Assembly: GCF_030272615.1 (NCBI RefSeq)
Contig: NC_081405.1
Span: forward strand, 603,804,677-603,868,676
Source: Cryptomeria japonica
Lineage: Eukaryota > Streptophyta > Pinopsida > Cupressales > Cupressaceae
Direction of reading: 5' to 3'
DNA length: 64,000 bases
In this document: one piece after another, positions 1 to 11,622 of the stretch
Layout: each line of letters begins with the position of its first letter
How positions within the stretch are numbered: position 1 is the first letter of the stretch
Made by a program: the position numbers and the translations under genes
The notes under the pieces: generated by a model
Told to the model about the DNA's origin: nothing
The model's database searches: none
The model's input: only the letters and a program-made list of their open reading frames with translations

Positions 1-1404
1 CTATGGATGAATCATGGATGAAGGGCTAGACATCATCAGGTACACTAAACAAAATGATCAATTTTTCCTTTCAATCAGCTTGATCAAATTTCTTCTACCC
101 ATCAGCATCTATTTTATGACATGACGTGGCACCACTAACTAAATCCTAAACTTCCTCAAGCTCGAGTTGAGTTTTGAGTTTGGTCTTCCATGCATAGTAA
201 TTATTCCCACGTAGGATTTGGAAATCTAGAAGAAGAAATTTTGGAGAACTACTAGCCATGTTGTTAGAGAAGGAACAAACAATAACACCCCCTTGAAAGA
301 GTACACAAATATAGATTTTGTTTAATTCATAAGCTTACAGTTTTTGTTTTTTGTTGTTTTTCAGACTTCTAGGATCAAAGAATCATTGCCAAAGATCATC
401 ATCCTTGGCCAAATATAAATGAATCTCAAAAAAAAAAATGCAGCTCCAAATGATTGTGCAACTTGCACTGAATTGACGATTTGAAATTTAAAAAATTATC
501 ATTTTGAAACAAGCCAAATGCTACTTACCAAAGGTCTATCCAAAGGATTCTACTACATGCTAGAGTACGCTGATCAGATCATGCACATAGAAACCCAATC
601 AATACTACCCATAGCTCTTTTGTGGATGACAAGTCCCCTATATGACCTTCTATTATGTTGGATCTGCTCCACTAGGATTCGGGAAACAACAACAAACACT
701 CCAGAATACACCAGCCCACTCAACCCACGCTGAAGAATAATATAAGTGCCATTCTCTAAATTGAATCATCTCTTTTATTTACCAAAGTATAATAACATAT
801 TTAATCTAATTAAACACTTTAAAATGTAATAATCAATTCCACCAACGCATATTACGCAACTACATAAATCAAATAAATACATGACCCACATACCAACATA
901 GGGGACTGATGGGCGACTAACGATGCTCACTTTGAGCACGACTAGGGTAAAACATAGGTCTTAGGACTATCTCCTCCACTTCCATTAGATCAATAAGGTA
1001 TGCTCAGACCTGTGAAGCCAGGTGGAGACGATACCCCGTACTTACACGATACTTGTACTTGCAATTCCATGTATCAACTAACTACATGTGCATATATATT
1101 CAATCATAGAAAACATATCGATGAAGGAGAATCGTGACATTCCCTGTCTCACCAAAGTGAGTGAAGGAAAATTACCCCCTCGCACCCCATACACTTATAG
1201 ACATGATACATGTATATAACTCATCACACATGTGAAGTAAATGAGTTAGTCCATGTGAGTAATCCAATAAAATCACATTTAACCATCAATAAGGAAATAC
1301 TGCATGAAAACATACACTGCAACTCAAATAAAAGCATATCACAACATCGCATAATGTCTAAATAAAATATCACAATAATGTGTCCACTGAAAAGTCAACT
1401 GAAG
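1..1404. other. Non-coding repeat remnant left of E1
   Basis: I see no supported gene here. The phrase CAGACCTGTGAAGCCAGGTGG near 1008 recurs in variant form near 30178, just right of E3, so this stretch probably belongs to the same dispersed gypsy LTR or UTR family as the G2 DNA. The G1 gypsy reverse transcriptase that flanks E1 on its right is not found here, so this is not a simple intact insertion flank. The short open frame at 518-733 has no family features and is not called. Confidence 0.4.
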
Positions 1405-2126
1405 TCAAACATGAGTCTAAAAGTCTGAGAGGGGGGGGGGTGAATTAGTATCTAACCGGTTAACAAATTTTCAGACCTTATTAAGTATTTTTCTTTCCAA
1501 AATAATGTACCAGTAAACAAGAATTAATGTAGTAAATATGAGCAATAAAGACAACATAGAAAGAACACCATAACACAAGACTTTTGGTGAGGAAACCCGG
1601 TGTGGGAAAAACCTCAGTGGGATTTGTGACCCACAATATTCACTCACTGGCCAATGAATGGATATTACTTACAATAAGGTGCCTACACACAGGAAAGCCA
1701 ACTACCTAGAGCTCATTGCTCAAATACAAAAAGGAAGTCTCACTGACTTACAAAATGGATTATGAGAATCCAATATAATGTACTGCTGCAAAAGCATCTA
1801 CTATGCCAGGTTCAGTACCGGTTTAAGCTCATACAATAACCATAAACCCTTCTACAAAATCTACCTTAATATTTGCTCTACATATCCATCATATCTATCC
1901 CTTAATCATGTATATCACCCAAAATGATGTACAAGATCTCATACTTATATATGAGTCTTATTACAACATGCCATGTCGGCTTACAAAAAGATATTACAAT
2001 TAAATACAAAATACAATAATCAAAATCCTGTCGGCTAGGGTGCCGATGCCATAAGATTGCAAGGTTACCATCAATGACAACACCTTCAATCACCTTTAAC
2101 TACCATTAGAGTGTGCAATGCCAACA
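1405..2126 (-). repeat. E1 3-prime LTR (truncated at its outer end)
   Basis: This copy aligns with 7248-8050 from about the G-rich block at 1426-1440 to the terminal ATGCCAACA at 2118-2126. The outer TGTTAGG end seen in the other copy cannot be recognised; homology fades near 1405-1422. It carries the TATA-like CTTATATA (1944-1951; TATATAAG on the element strand) and the conserved box with GGAAACCC and GGGAAAAACC near 1590-1620. Relative to the other LTR it lacks an internal segment near 2040 (CGGTAAACATTATTGTCGCT and following). Confidence 0.8.
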
Positions 2127-2140
2127 ATCTCCCCCTTTGG
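2127..2140 (-). other. E1 polypurine tract
   Basis: On the element strand this reads CCAAAGGGGGAGAT directly before the TGTTGGC start of the 3-prime LTR, the normal place for the plus-strand primer. A second G-rich tract of similar context lies about 140 bases inside, at 2270-2283. The same pair occurs in E2, E3 and E4. Confidence 0.8.
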
Positions 2141-2329
2141 CATTTATGGCAACACTCATGAGAAAAATCCAAAAATTTATCCCAAAAATGAAGTCCAAAA
2201 ATCTTACCAAAACTGTGTGCTCCCCCTGAGCAGATGATCTCTTATACAAGTCATTTTTCTTAGTTCTACTACCCCCCCTTTGACATCAATGAAAAAGGTT
2301 GTCAAAAATCAATCAAATGAGTGCAGTTT

Positions 2330-5300
2330 TTAGCTAGAACCTTGTAATCAGTTGGTTACAATATGGAATAAGTCTGCTAACACCAATTTCAAATTTTGAG
2401 TAAACCTGTTGCTATCTTTCAATGCTGCTTTTGTTCTCTGAATAGTACCGGTGAGATGATGCATTTTCTCTTCCAGTGCCTTCTATCCTGAAATAAGTGC
2501 CTCAGAGATCTCTTTCCGTAGAGAGATGAGGTTATCCAATTTTAGACTAAGTTTGCATTTAAGCTCTTTTGCTTTTCCCTTTATTCTTTCCCTTTCCTTC
2601 TCTAACTTCTCAAGTTTCTCTTCAAATCCAGTAATTTATTGCTCAATAACAGATATTGGTTTAGATGAACCAATGATATTATCAGCTATGTCATTAATTT
2701 CCTTTTGCACTTTGCTGATTTCCTTATTGATATCCACTGTCAAAAGATTAGTCTTACAGGTGTCTTTGTACAGTTCCTTGAACTCCATAATTGTTTTGTT
2801 TAGTGCTAGTAAGAGGGTATCAATATGTTCCATGCGCTTCTTTATTGTTTCTCCAAAGAATTTCTCTTTTTCCTTGTCTGTTTTCTCCTTAAATGTCTCT
2901 TCATTTATTTGGTCCACAGTCAGTATATTGTCGGTTATGTATTTAGACAATGTGTCTAACTGACTCAAAGAATCCTTGTTATCTACATTACACTTGGGTG
3001 CAATCAATTTAAGAATGGGTATTATGTCATCTATAGCCTTATAAGCCAATGCATTATAATCAATAATTTTCTTAATAGAATCTAAGAGTACTTCAATCAC
3101 ATTTGTTGGTCTGAATTATGTCATGGAAGTACTGGATGGTTGTCCAATTACCTTAACAATTTCAGTGCTGTTGGTAGGAGCAATTACTTTGCTTACCTCA
3201 ACCTCTGGAGGGTCAGTTTGTGTCTGCATTTTTATTAGCAAAGGTTTAGGCTTCTTAGTAGATATCGGTGGCACTGTCTCTATGTGTACTTGTTTCTCTG
3301 CTTGTTTCACAGTGTTGTCAGCTGGTTTTTCTGATGGTTTTTTAGTGGTATCCACTACCAATTTCTCTGTCTGTACCTCTACATTGACCATTACCGATAT
3401 CTCAATTGGTTTCTCTATATTCTCAACAACTGGTAACTCTATCTCTATTGGTTTTTCAGTGCTTGCATTGATAGTATTGTCAGTAACCATTTCACTAACC
3501 CCAATCTAAATGTGTTCTCCCTGTGACCCAATCTCAACATTATCAGTCAGTTGCTCAGTAGAAACATCATTTTTCTTTTCCTTAGTGATTTATTTGTCAA
3601 CTACAATATTTACCTCCTGAGTGTCTATGTTTATAATATACAAGATTTCAGACTTAGGGTTTGTGTCCTCATGTGGTGTTTCCACATTCTCAGTAGCCGG
3701 TGTATTGTCAGTTAGTTTCAGTGGAGTAACTGAAGGTGGTGGTAGAGTATCTATCACTTTTATATTAGGTAGTCCACCTACCTTGCCTTTTGCCTTGTCT
3801 CGATCCTTTTGGTATACCTTGAATTCTTTAGGTCTTTTTAATTCTTCTTGTTTCTCTTTCTCAACAAATAATATGTCCCATTTGTCAGCTATCTCTTCTG
3901 AGATTTCATTAACCCTACCAGCCACTAGACTTACATGCTGGTGTCCGCTTGAAAAGACTAATCTGTTAGCTTCACTGATCAATTCATCAATTTCCTCAAC
4001 TGATTTCACAGGATGTAAAACAAGTAGTTTCTCAATCTTTATTTTCTTGTCAAGTTCCTTAATAGCTGACCTTTTAGCATCTAACCACCTATATAGATCA
4101 CTAGGAAAATCATCTACAACCTCTATTAAAACTTTCTTATAAATATCAAGGTGTAAGATGATGCCATTTTCGACACTTTCCTTCTCCTCATTGGTAAATG
4201 TATCATATAATCTAATAACATTAGATAAGTTTCCATAATCTGTTATCTCATTTAGTAGGTTGTCAAGTGGAGGAATGACTTGTTTTTCCTTTTTCTTTCT
4301 AGGTGTCAGCTTCTTTGTTGGTGGCCTCACTGCATGTTGTTTCTTTTTTGCCTTTTTAGGTGTAGGAGAGGGTACCAGTGAAGGTTTTCTCTTCCTATCT
4401 ACTCTTTTAAACTCTGTAGGGATTTCACTGTCTGATGAAGTTCCAATCAGTGAGAGATGAGCCTCCGGTTGTAACCCTTCTAAGTCACTTTCCTTGATAC
4501 CAGTGATATTCATGACATTTTTCTTAATCTCTTTCACCTGCTTTGTTGCACTTCTGATATATTTCTCTCTTTTCTTCCTTTGTTTCAGTGTTTGTACATC
4601 ACTCTCTATAGTCTCAGCATTACAAATTTTTTTTCTTTTGGTTCTCTAGGGGCTTCAAGTAGGGCTTTGGCATATGTTTCAATTACGTTCACATCAATCT
4701 CATATCCCATTTCTATTACCCAAATAGTTCTAGGAAGAACTGCCTCCATCCAGATCTCATCTTTCTTAATTACAAAACAAATTTCTTTTTGATACTTGTC
4801 TACAATTCTTTGTGGTACCTTTCTCTTGTTTTCATTTTTTCTTTAAGGGCTTGGAAATACTCTATGATATTGTTGTCCTTGTCTGTCCCCATACTAGTGA
4901 ATATATCTAACAGTTGTTTCCCTACTTGTATGTCATAACCAAAGTCTTTCTTGCCTATACCGAGAACCTCTTTTGTAAGATACAACATTAAGCATACAAG
5001 AAGATTACCAAAACGGAAAGTATCTTTCTTATCTCCTTTTATTTTCTTTAAATTGTCAATCAACTCATCTTTCAACCATTCACATATATCTATCTTAGCA
5101 TCACTGTTAACCATATCATATGCACTTTTAATACATAGACTTGAAACTGAGTTCAGTCGGTTAGCATGTGTGGTTTTGTATCCTAATATCATGCTAATGA
5201 ATCTAACATTCTCATCCTTTACATGATTAAATCTCAGGGATCTGCTGTCATAGGTTACACCTGTTAAAGTCATCACTATGTTATTTGAAACTTTCTTAGT

Positions 5301-5756
5301 TTTATCTAGCCTGCTACCGGTGGATGGTAAGCCAGTCACTGCCCTAACTACTTCTCTAGTGATTTTATGAATAGAGTCTTGCCAAAAGAATTCACCATGA
5401 ACTTTGCTAAGCACAATCCTTACAACTTCCTTAGGAAATTCTGGGATGTCAAGGATTTCCACAAAACCTAGGGTCTCAATAACCTTATGTTCAGGTTTCA
5501 CAATTCCATTTTCATCACAGATAACATTTTTATACATTTTCATGATTTCCTCATAACCTAATTCCTCAATGTGGCAATGTATGTAAATTCTAGGGTCTTC
5601 TACATATGCAACTCCTTTAGGGATTTTTGAAAAAGAACCTAGGGTATCATCTAGTTTCGCTACCTCGGGGATAATTTTGAAAACAGGACTAGGGCGTTTA
5701 ACCACTTCTATAACAGTAGGGTTTGTAAAGAATTCTGGAATAGAGGAGGAAGCAAT
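2330..5756 (-). pseudogene. E1 ORF2: unknown large retroelement protein, decayed
   Basis: This is the counterpart of the 1081-codon E2 ORF2; I do not recognise a named family. The N-terminal half (4800-5756) has the conserved core VHGEFFW, then KITREVVRAVTGLP, and later CEWLKDELIDNL and FRFGNLLVCLML. The middle is very basic with KKK/RKR clusters (3590-4537). The C-terminal part (2330-3100) is charged and predicted helical. Breaks: the start codon aligned with the E2 ATG is ATT at 5754-5756; one frameshift lies near 4815 and another in an A-run near 4630; stops include TAA at 3590, TAG near 3507 and TAG at 2483-2485. It follows ORF1 after about 300 bases. No catalytic motif of pol is visible, so it is not a degraded RT or integrase as far as I can see. 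A DNA- or RNA-binding accessory role is a guess from its charge. Confidence 0.75.
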
Positions 5757-6059
5757 TGATAAATACGTTAATATGCCTGATAGGTTTGGATGCTTGAAAG
5801 AACTTTCTTTACTTCTTGCTAAGGATGCCTTCGCTCAGGTTTTTTGTGCTCTTAGGAAAGTTTGAATGCTTGGTGAATGAAAAAAGAGGAAAAATACTAA
5901 TTTATTATGTCATTTCTTCCAACAACCACAATAAATGGCCGCCGGTTAAGTGAAACTTAACACATCTGTCGATAAAGAATAAGTTCATCTTCTTACCATC
6001 AACCGAGGGTAAACTTGCATGATTTTAAACTTGTTGCCATACCCCCAAAAGGTTTCTTT

Positions 6060-7176
6060 TCAGTTGGATGAAGAATCTCCTGTCAGTGGAGTAATAATCT
6101 GTTCTATCGGTGAAGGAATAGTCTCATCAACATTCTGATATCTCTTTCTAATCTATTTTTTTGAAAATTGTTGCTTTAACTCATCTACCTTCTCTTTGCC
6201 TTTCAAACTGGGTCCTTTATTATTTGCTGGTGAAGTCTTGCTTCTACAAAATTTTGCAATATGTCCAATCTTGTTACAAGCATAACAATTCACATTATTT
6301 TTTTGAATAGTCTTTCCATATCCTATGCTGGTTTGTGTTCTGCATTGATTAGATAAGTGTCCAAATCTTCCACAAACATAACATCTTATACTCATTCTGC
6401 AATTTTCTGAATTATGACCAATTTTGTTGCATTTGGAACATTGATCGGTGGGTGCATTAGTGTTCAGATAGTTTCTAGATCTACACTAATTTTCTCTATG
6501 ACCATACTTGTTATAGTTAAAGCATTTCCCATTAAATTTGTAAGCATTAGGTTGTCTTGTCTTACCAGTTTGTTGCTATCATGATTCTTTGTAGTACCAG
6601 AGCTTTCACCAACTTCAAATCCAAGTCCATTAGTGTCTCCATTTGGTTTCTGACTTTTCAGCATATCATCAAGTTCTTCTGAACTTTTCTTGAATTTCTC
6701 TTTGTGTTGATTTGCAGTAGCCAACTCATTTTCCAAAATTCCCTTATGTCTCATAAGTTCAGTTTTATCATGTTCCATGTAATCAGATCTGTCTTCAACA
6801 TATCATTTTCATGACTAAGTCTTAGATTTTCATTTCTAGCATCATTGAGTCTCCTAGTCAAGTCATTTTCATTCTTCTTTCTATCTTCAATGTCTTTACA
6901 AAACCTCATAGTCATATCTTGCATCTCATTCCTCATAGCATTGTTTTCTTGCCTCAATTTGTTCACAAGATCATTTAGAGTTTCCTTTTCATCATCATCA
7001 CTCTGCATCTTCTCATGAAGTTCTCTTCTTTTGTTTCTAGAAATAGTGAGATTATCTTGAAGTCATTGAATGAATTCCTATGCAATCCTCAAATCATCTT
7101 CAAGTTTGATATTCTTCAACTTTTCTGCATCAAAGTCTGCAAGAGTTGTTTCCAATTTCTTTCTCAAGTTTTCCAT
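6060..7176 (-). pseudogene. E1 ORF1: gag-like coiled-coil protein with zinc knuckles
   Basis: The frame starts at the ATG at 7174-7176, about 60 bases after the primer site. The first half is rich in Lys, Glu and Asn in heptad-like spacing and should form a long coiled coil. The second half carries zinc knuckles of the CX2CX4HX4C gag type: clear ones are CYVCGRFGHLSNQC and CYACNKIGHIAKFC, a third begins CSKCNK, and the first has Tyr in place of the second Cys. Nucleic-acid binding as a nucleocapsid is known for such knuckles; particle formation by the coiled coil is inference. Two frameshifts (near 6780 and 6560) and several stops break it, including TAG at 6153 where E2 has Trp. I see no UBN2 or Retrotrans_gag core. 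Confidence 0.8.
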
Positions 7177-7233
7177 CTGTACCGATGTCAGAATCTTCCT
7201 CAAGCTGTTAGGCTTTTGAAAATAGAGGACCGG

Positions 7234-7247
7234 GCTCTGATACCAAT
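7234..7247 (-). other. E1 primer binding site (tRNA-iMet)
   Basis: On the element strand the 5-prime LTR end ...CTAACA is followed at once by ATTGGTATCAGAGC. TGGTATCAGAGC is the well-known complement of the 3-prime end of plant initiator tRNA-Met used by most Ty1-copia and some gypsy elements. It fixes the LTR boundary at 7248. Confidence 0.92.
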
Positions 7248-8050
7248 TGTTAGGATTGATGATAGTCCCAAAGATACTGAGAGGGGCAGGGGGGGTGAAT
7301 CAATATCTAATCGGTTAACAAATTTTCTAACCTTATTAAGTATTTTGCATTCCAAAACAATGTACCAGTAAACAAGAATTAATGCAGTAAATATGAACAA
7401 TAAAGACAACATAAAAAGCACACCTTAACACAAGATTTTTGGTGAGGAAACCCAGTGTGGGAAAAACCTCGGTGGGATTTGTGACCCACAATATTCACTC
7501 ACTAGCCAATGAATGGATATTACTTACAATAAGGTGCCTACACATGCAGGAAAGGCAACTGCTTAGAGCTCACTGCTCAAATACAAAAAGGAAGTCTCAT
7601 TGACTTACAAAATGGATTATGAGAATCCAATATAATGTACTGCTAAAAAAGCATCTGCTATGCCAGGTTCAATACCGGTTTAAGCTCATACAATAACCAT
7701 AAACCCTTCTACAAAATCTGCCTTAATATTCGCTCTACATATCCATCATATCTATCCTTTATCATGTATATCACCCAAAATGATCTACAAGATCTCATAC
7801 TTATATATGAGTCTTATTACAACATGCCATGTCAGCTTACAAAAATATATTACAATTCAATACAAAATACAATAATCAAAATCCTGTCGGGTAGGGTGTC
7901 GGTAAACATTATTGTCGCTGTCGGTGAACTATCTGCTGGTGTAGAGTTTGCTGGTGCCAGTGCCTTCCATTGCCATAAGATTGCAAGGTTGCCATCAATG
8001 TCAACACCTTCAATCACCTTTAACTACCATTAGAGTGTGCAATGCCAACA
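7248..8050 (-). repeat. E1 5-prime LTR
   Basis: The LTR is 803 bp with plus-strand ends TGTTAGGATT and ATGCCAACA. A TATA-like CTTATATA at 7800-7807 (TATATAAG on the element strand) is the likely promoter. The G-rich AGGGGGGGTGAATCA at 7288-7302 and the box GGAAACCCAGTGTGGGAAAAACC at about 7446-7468 recur in E2 and E6, and in reverse complement in E3 and E4. The short open frames in it are chance. Confidence 0.88.
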
Positions 8051-9060
8051 TGATGATACCCTGATTTCAGATCAATCTTAGAGAACACCTTGTCTCCCTT
8101 TACCTGATAAAAAAGATCATCTATTCGAGGAAATGGATATCGATTCCTAATGGTTACCTTATTCAACTATCAATAATCAATGCATAACCGAAGAGAACCA
8201 TCCTTCTTCTTAACGAAGATAACTTGCACACCCCAAGGAGAAACACTAGGATGAATGAAACCCTTGGCCATCAATTCCTCCATTTGCAGCTTGAACTCAC
8301 TCAACTCTTGATTAGTCATCTGATATGGTGCTCTCGAAATAGGTTTCACACCAGGAACCAAGTCAATGTGAAAGTCTATGTCCCGCTTCAGGGGCATACC
8401 AGGAATATCCATAAGAAACACATCAACATATTCTCGAAGAATAGGGTGACCATCAAGAGCAATTTATCGACTCTCTTCCTCATCCACATCCTCAAGAGCA
8501 ATTGTAAAAAGCTGACACCCTTGACAGATACACCACTTAAGTTGCATAGCAGAAATCATATATAAGGATATCGATCTCTGAACCCCAACAATCCTCACTT
8601 TTTTGCCATGATCATCTAAACACTCTACTGTCTTCTGATGATAGTCTACATGAGAACTATGAGATGCTAACCTATCCACCCCCAACACAACTCCATAAGA
8701 CCCCAAAGGAATGAATTGAAGGTCAACTAAAGTGACAAAGGGTCCTAGGTCCAACTCACAACTGGGAATGAAGGAATCTATGAACACACGCAAACTAGTA
8801 GCCAACTCTACCTACCACCTATCTAGAAAATGTAAGCCCGCACTGTTCCATAATGGAGGAAGAAATGAAAGAATTAGAAGCACCAAAGTAAAAGAGTACA
8901 GAGATAAGAATACCACCCAACACACCTATAGTCTCAATCACTATACCCCGGTGCTTGGCTTGGTGGTCATCAACAACTGCAAAAACTCTATGGGATCTAC
9001 TTGCATCCCCACTGTTGGCTCTGACGCTGCTAGTCTCTGACTACCTGTCTAATGAGAATG
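8051..9060 (-). pseudogene. pol: G1 protease and N-terminal reverse transcriptase fragment
   Basis: In translation order the protease region runs from about 8805 (CELDLGPFV) through the landmark GSYGVVLGVDRL, which matches the IILGMDWL-type motif at the end of gypsy aspartic proteases. The linker contains LREYVDVF. The RT follows (8421 down to 8051) with [13 protein letters not shown], the [15 protein letters not shown] segment, [15 protein letters not shown] and [13 protein letters not shown], and then [10 protein letters not shown], where E1 cuts it. A TAA at 8464 and frame changes toward gag make it non-functional. The RT palm with its YVDD-type site is missing. Confidence 0.82.
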
Positions 9061-10231
9061 TTGAGGACACTAAGCACCTATATGGCTAAACTGACCACAG
9101 GAGAAACAAGCTCCCATGCTAAGTCGTCTACCTTTAGATGACCCACTAGACTGCTGGAAACTTCCCCTAATAGGGCCCTGTGATGCACCCTGAGAGGATT
9201 GCCTTGGGAAACTCTACTACTGCTACTACCTACCTTTAGTGGGTGCCTAAAAAATCCTAAAAGGTACACCATTCTAGGACTGATTCCCTCTAACTTTGGA
9301 ACCACTGTAAGGAACACTCCCAATATGTACTCTAGATTGACCGCCATGAGCATGGCTAAGATTCTACTCTACTTGCCTGGCTTTCACCATGACTATCTCT
9401 ACTGATACAGGCTCAAATACTCTCACTCCTCCATTGATGCGGTCATTTAGACCCCTCAAGAAGTGTTAGACTAACATAGCCTTGTCATTTCCAATACCAA
9501 CATACTGTTTGAGCTCATAAAACCTATGCTCAAACTGATCCATAAACATGCCAAACTGGCATAATGCATAAAACTCATCTGCCCGAGATTGTCTCCACTG
9601 AGCTGAGAGAAAGAGTGCCCTAAATCTCTCCTAGAAAATCTCCCAAGACATGGTGTTAATGTTTAAACTGATCCTCTCTTCCTCCAACCACCACCAAATA
9701 GAAGCAAACCTCTCGAGATGCATGATGACACATCTCTCCTTGGTGTTGTTGCCATATAGATGCATGGTAAAACACCTATCCAAACTAATCAACCAGGTCT
9801 CTCCCTCAAGTTTGGTACCCAAACCATCAAAAGAAGGAGGATGAGATCTCATAAGATCTCTCATGTGCCCCATAATAACTGAATGCTAGTCCACTGGGAC
9901 CTCTCTCCTCCTGGGAGACCTCTCTCTCTCTCTCCCTCTCCTCAAGATTTTGCTGGTGAGACTCTCCCATCTTAGCATGGCTAGGCTGTTCGGCCTCAGG
10001 TCTGGGGTCTAGTCTGGATAACACTTCCTAGAACATCTGCCTCAGCTCCTCCCTTTTGAGAACCTGCTATGTTGTGTGCTACTCATTCTAATGCAGAGAC
10101 TGATCTTGCTCTACACTCTCATGGGTGGGCTGTAGTGAAGGGCTATGATGGCCTGAACCTTGGCCACGTCCCCCACCTTTAACTCTATTTTGGCCACCTC
10201 CACAACCTCCACCTTTGGCTTTCCTAGCCAT
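9061..10231 (-). pseudogene. gag: G1 gag, decayed
   Basis: The likely start is the ATG at 10229-10231 (MARKAKGGG, Gly-rich). Residues coded by 9631-9873 fit the Retrotrans_gag core: PPSFDGLGTKLEGETWL and the segment around CFTMHLYGNNTKERC, which form the capsid-like domain. A CX2CX4HX4C zinc knuckle, CFSCGQFSHIGA followed by a stop and CP, lies near 9060-9120. At least two frameshifts and several stops separate these parts. The order gag, knuckle, protease, RT is the standard gypsy order. Confidence 0.78.
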
Positions 10232-10373
10232 AATCCTAACACTACACAAGAGAAACAAAAATTATATCTTCAGTAAGGATACTGACAAGGGAAACACAAA
10301 CTCTAAGACCTAACAAAAAGGTCAAGTTGAATGGGCTCACTTTAAAACTAGAGTACCGAGTGTTGAAACATGG

Positions 10374-10387
10374 GCTCTGATACCAAA
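10374..10387 (-). other. G1 primer binding site (tRNA-iMet)
   Basis: The element strand reads ...GGGGCATTACA, then TTTGGTATCAGAGC. The TGGTATCAGAGC core is complementary to initiator tRNA-Met. This sets the inner LTR end at 10388, about 140 bases before the gag start. Confidence 0.85.
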
Positions 10388-10587
10388 TGTAATGCCCCGC
10401 CAAGAAACCCAAAAGGATAACACTAAAACAAAGGAAAATCATGGAAATCTTCCTAGCTTGATTCCAAATGAACTTAATTAGGTAATAATGATGATTAAAA
10501 TGAAGTAAAAAGACTTATAATCGAAAGAGGAAGACTTTTAATCAAATTGCCCAAATGAATAATTAATAACTCAAGTGCAATAAATAT

Positions 10588-10765
10588 GTGCAAATCAGAT
10601 TTACAAACCCAATTTGTACCAACAAGGTGTAAATCAGGTTTATAAACTTGATTTGCACCTATAGGGAAAAACATGTGGAAGAAGGTGTAAATCGGGTTTG
10701 TAAACTTGATTTGCACCTAGAAGAGTGTTTTAGTGTAAATCAGGTTTACAAACCCGATTCACACC
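10588..10765. repeat. Array of four ~33-bp imperfect palindromes in the G1 LTR
   Basis: Four units resembling GGTGTAAATCGGGTTTG / TAAACTTGATTTGCACC occur at about 10588-10620, 10626-10659, 10684-10717 and 10732-10765. Each has near-complementary ends (GGTGNAAATC and GATTTGCACC), so each could fold into a small hairpin or bind a dimeric factor. Spacing is about 38-58 bases. Confidence 0.8.
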
Positions 10766-11622
10766 ACAATATCTCATAAGTGAAATAAGGGAAAAACAAT
10801 GTGCTTACGATGATAGAAAGTCTCATAAAACACGCATAGAGCATTGAGGACTCAAAAATAGGTAAAAATTATGGGGTATCCTCAATTTTAGTATTATAAA
10901 AATTGAGTATAACATTTTGTTAAGAAATGAGTGAGATATGCTTGTTTTACTGAATTTGGTCTTTTTGATTTTTTCAGCTCTTCTAGTCAACTGCTACATT
11001 TGTCAATTGCCAACTTGTTCCTCCTTCCTTCTGGCTGCATGAATGAATAAAACCACTCACAAAAAACATGTTAATCCTTCTAAAATACTTTACATTCAAC
11101 AATAACTATTTAATATAATATTTTACTATTTTTTAGCATTAACTAGCTAGACTTATAAATCCATATCAAACACCATTAATCCTAGTTAATGCTTCATAAA
11201 ACCAAGGTAATTTTTGGAGATGACTTGGAAGGACAATATAAACATGAGGTAAAGTTTCATAAACCATGGAATAATAAGGTCAATTTATAGGCTCATAAGT
11301 AGAAATGGTCGATGGCTACCAAAATTTGTCGCTACATCGTAAAATGCATAATGTTTGTATTAGTTTAATTTGATCAATAATTAAACAATCTATTTATATT
11401 TGGAAGCCATTGAAATACATAAAAAAACCCTTCGAATCTTAATAAAGATGAGAGGTGGAACCTAAGTCTATCCTAGATTTCTTTGTTAAATAACCTTAAT
11501 TCCCATGTAACCATTTCCACTCCTAGCCTCTTCTCTCTTCCTTGTCTGCTCCCCTCCCTTCTTCTTGCTTCCTCCTTCTATCTCTTTCATTTGAACCCCA
11601 TCCCTTTCCTCCCCTTCCCCTC

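Larger units (their letters stand above)
1405..8050 (-). mobile_element. E1: non-autonomous LTR retrotransposon with two ORFs and no pol
   Basis: Two LTRs (1405-2126 and 7248-8050) flank an internal region with an initiator-tRNA-Met primer site (7234-7247), ORF1 (gag-like, 6060-7176), ORF2 (2330-5756) and a polypurine tract (2127-2140), all read right to left. I find no protease, reverse transcriptase, RNase H or integrase. The element sits in the reverse transcriptase frame of gypsy G1, which resumes at 8051. The left LTR end and the left gypsy flank are missing, so that side has been deleted or rearranged. Layout and proteins match E2 closely and E3 more distantly. It is probably a dependent element of Ty1-copia type, inferred from its primer site and LTR ends. 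Confidence 0.85.

Noticed and set aside
518-733. 71-codon plus-strand frame
   Set aside because: No motif, no homologous repeat copy in the window, short; chance frame.
3123-4460. Plus-strand open frames opposite E1 ORF2
   Set aside because: Ser/Phe-rich shadows of the Lys/Glu-rich minus-strand ORF2; same for plus-strand frames opposite E2 ORF2 (13639-14613).
7764-8033. Open frame in the E1 LTR (and similar ones at 11822-12061, 12248-12460, 17604-17858)
   Set aside because: They lie wholly inside LTRs and follow LTR repeat sequence, not a protein family.
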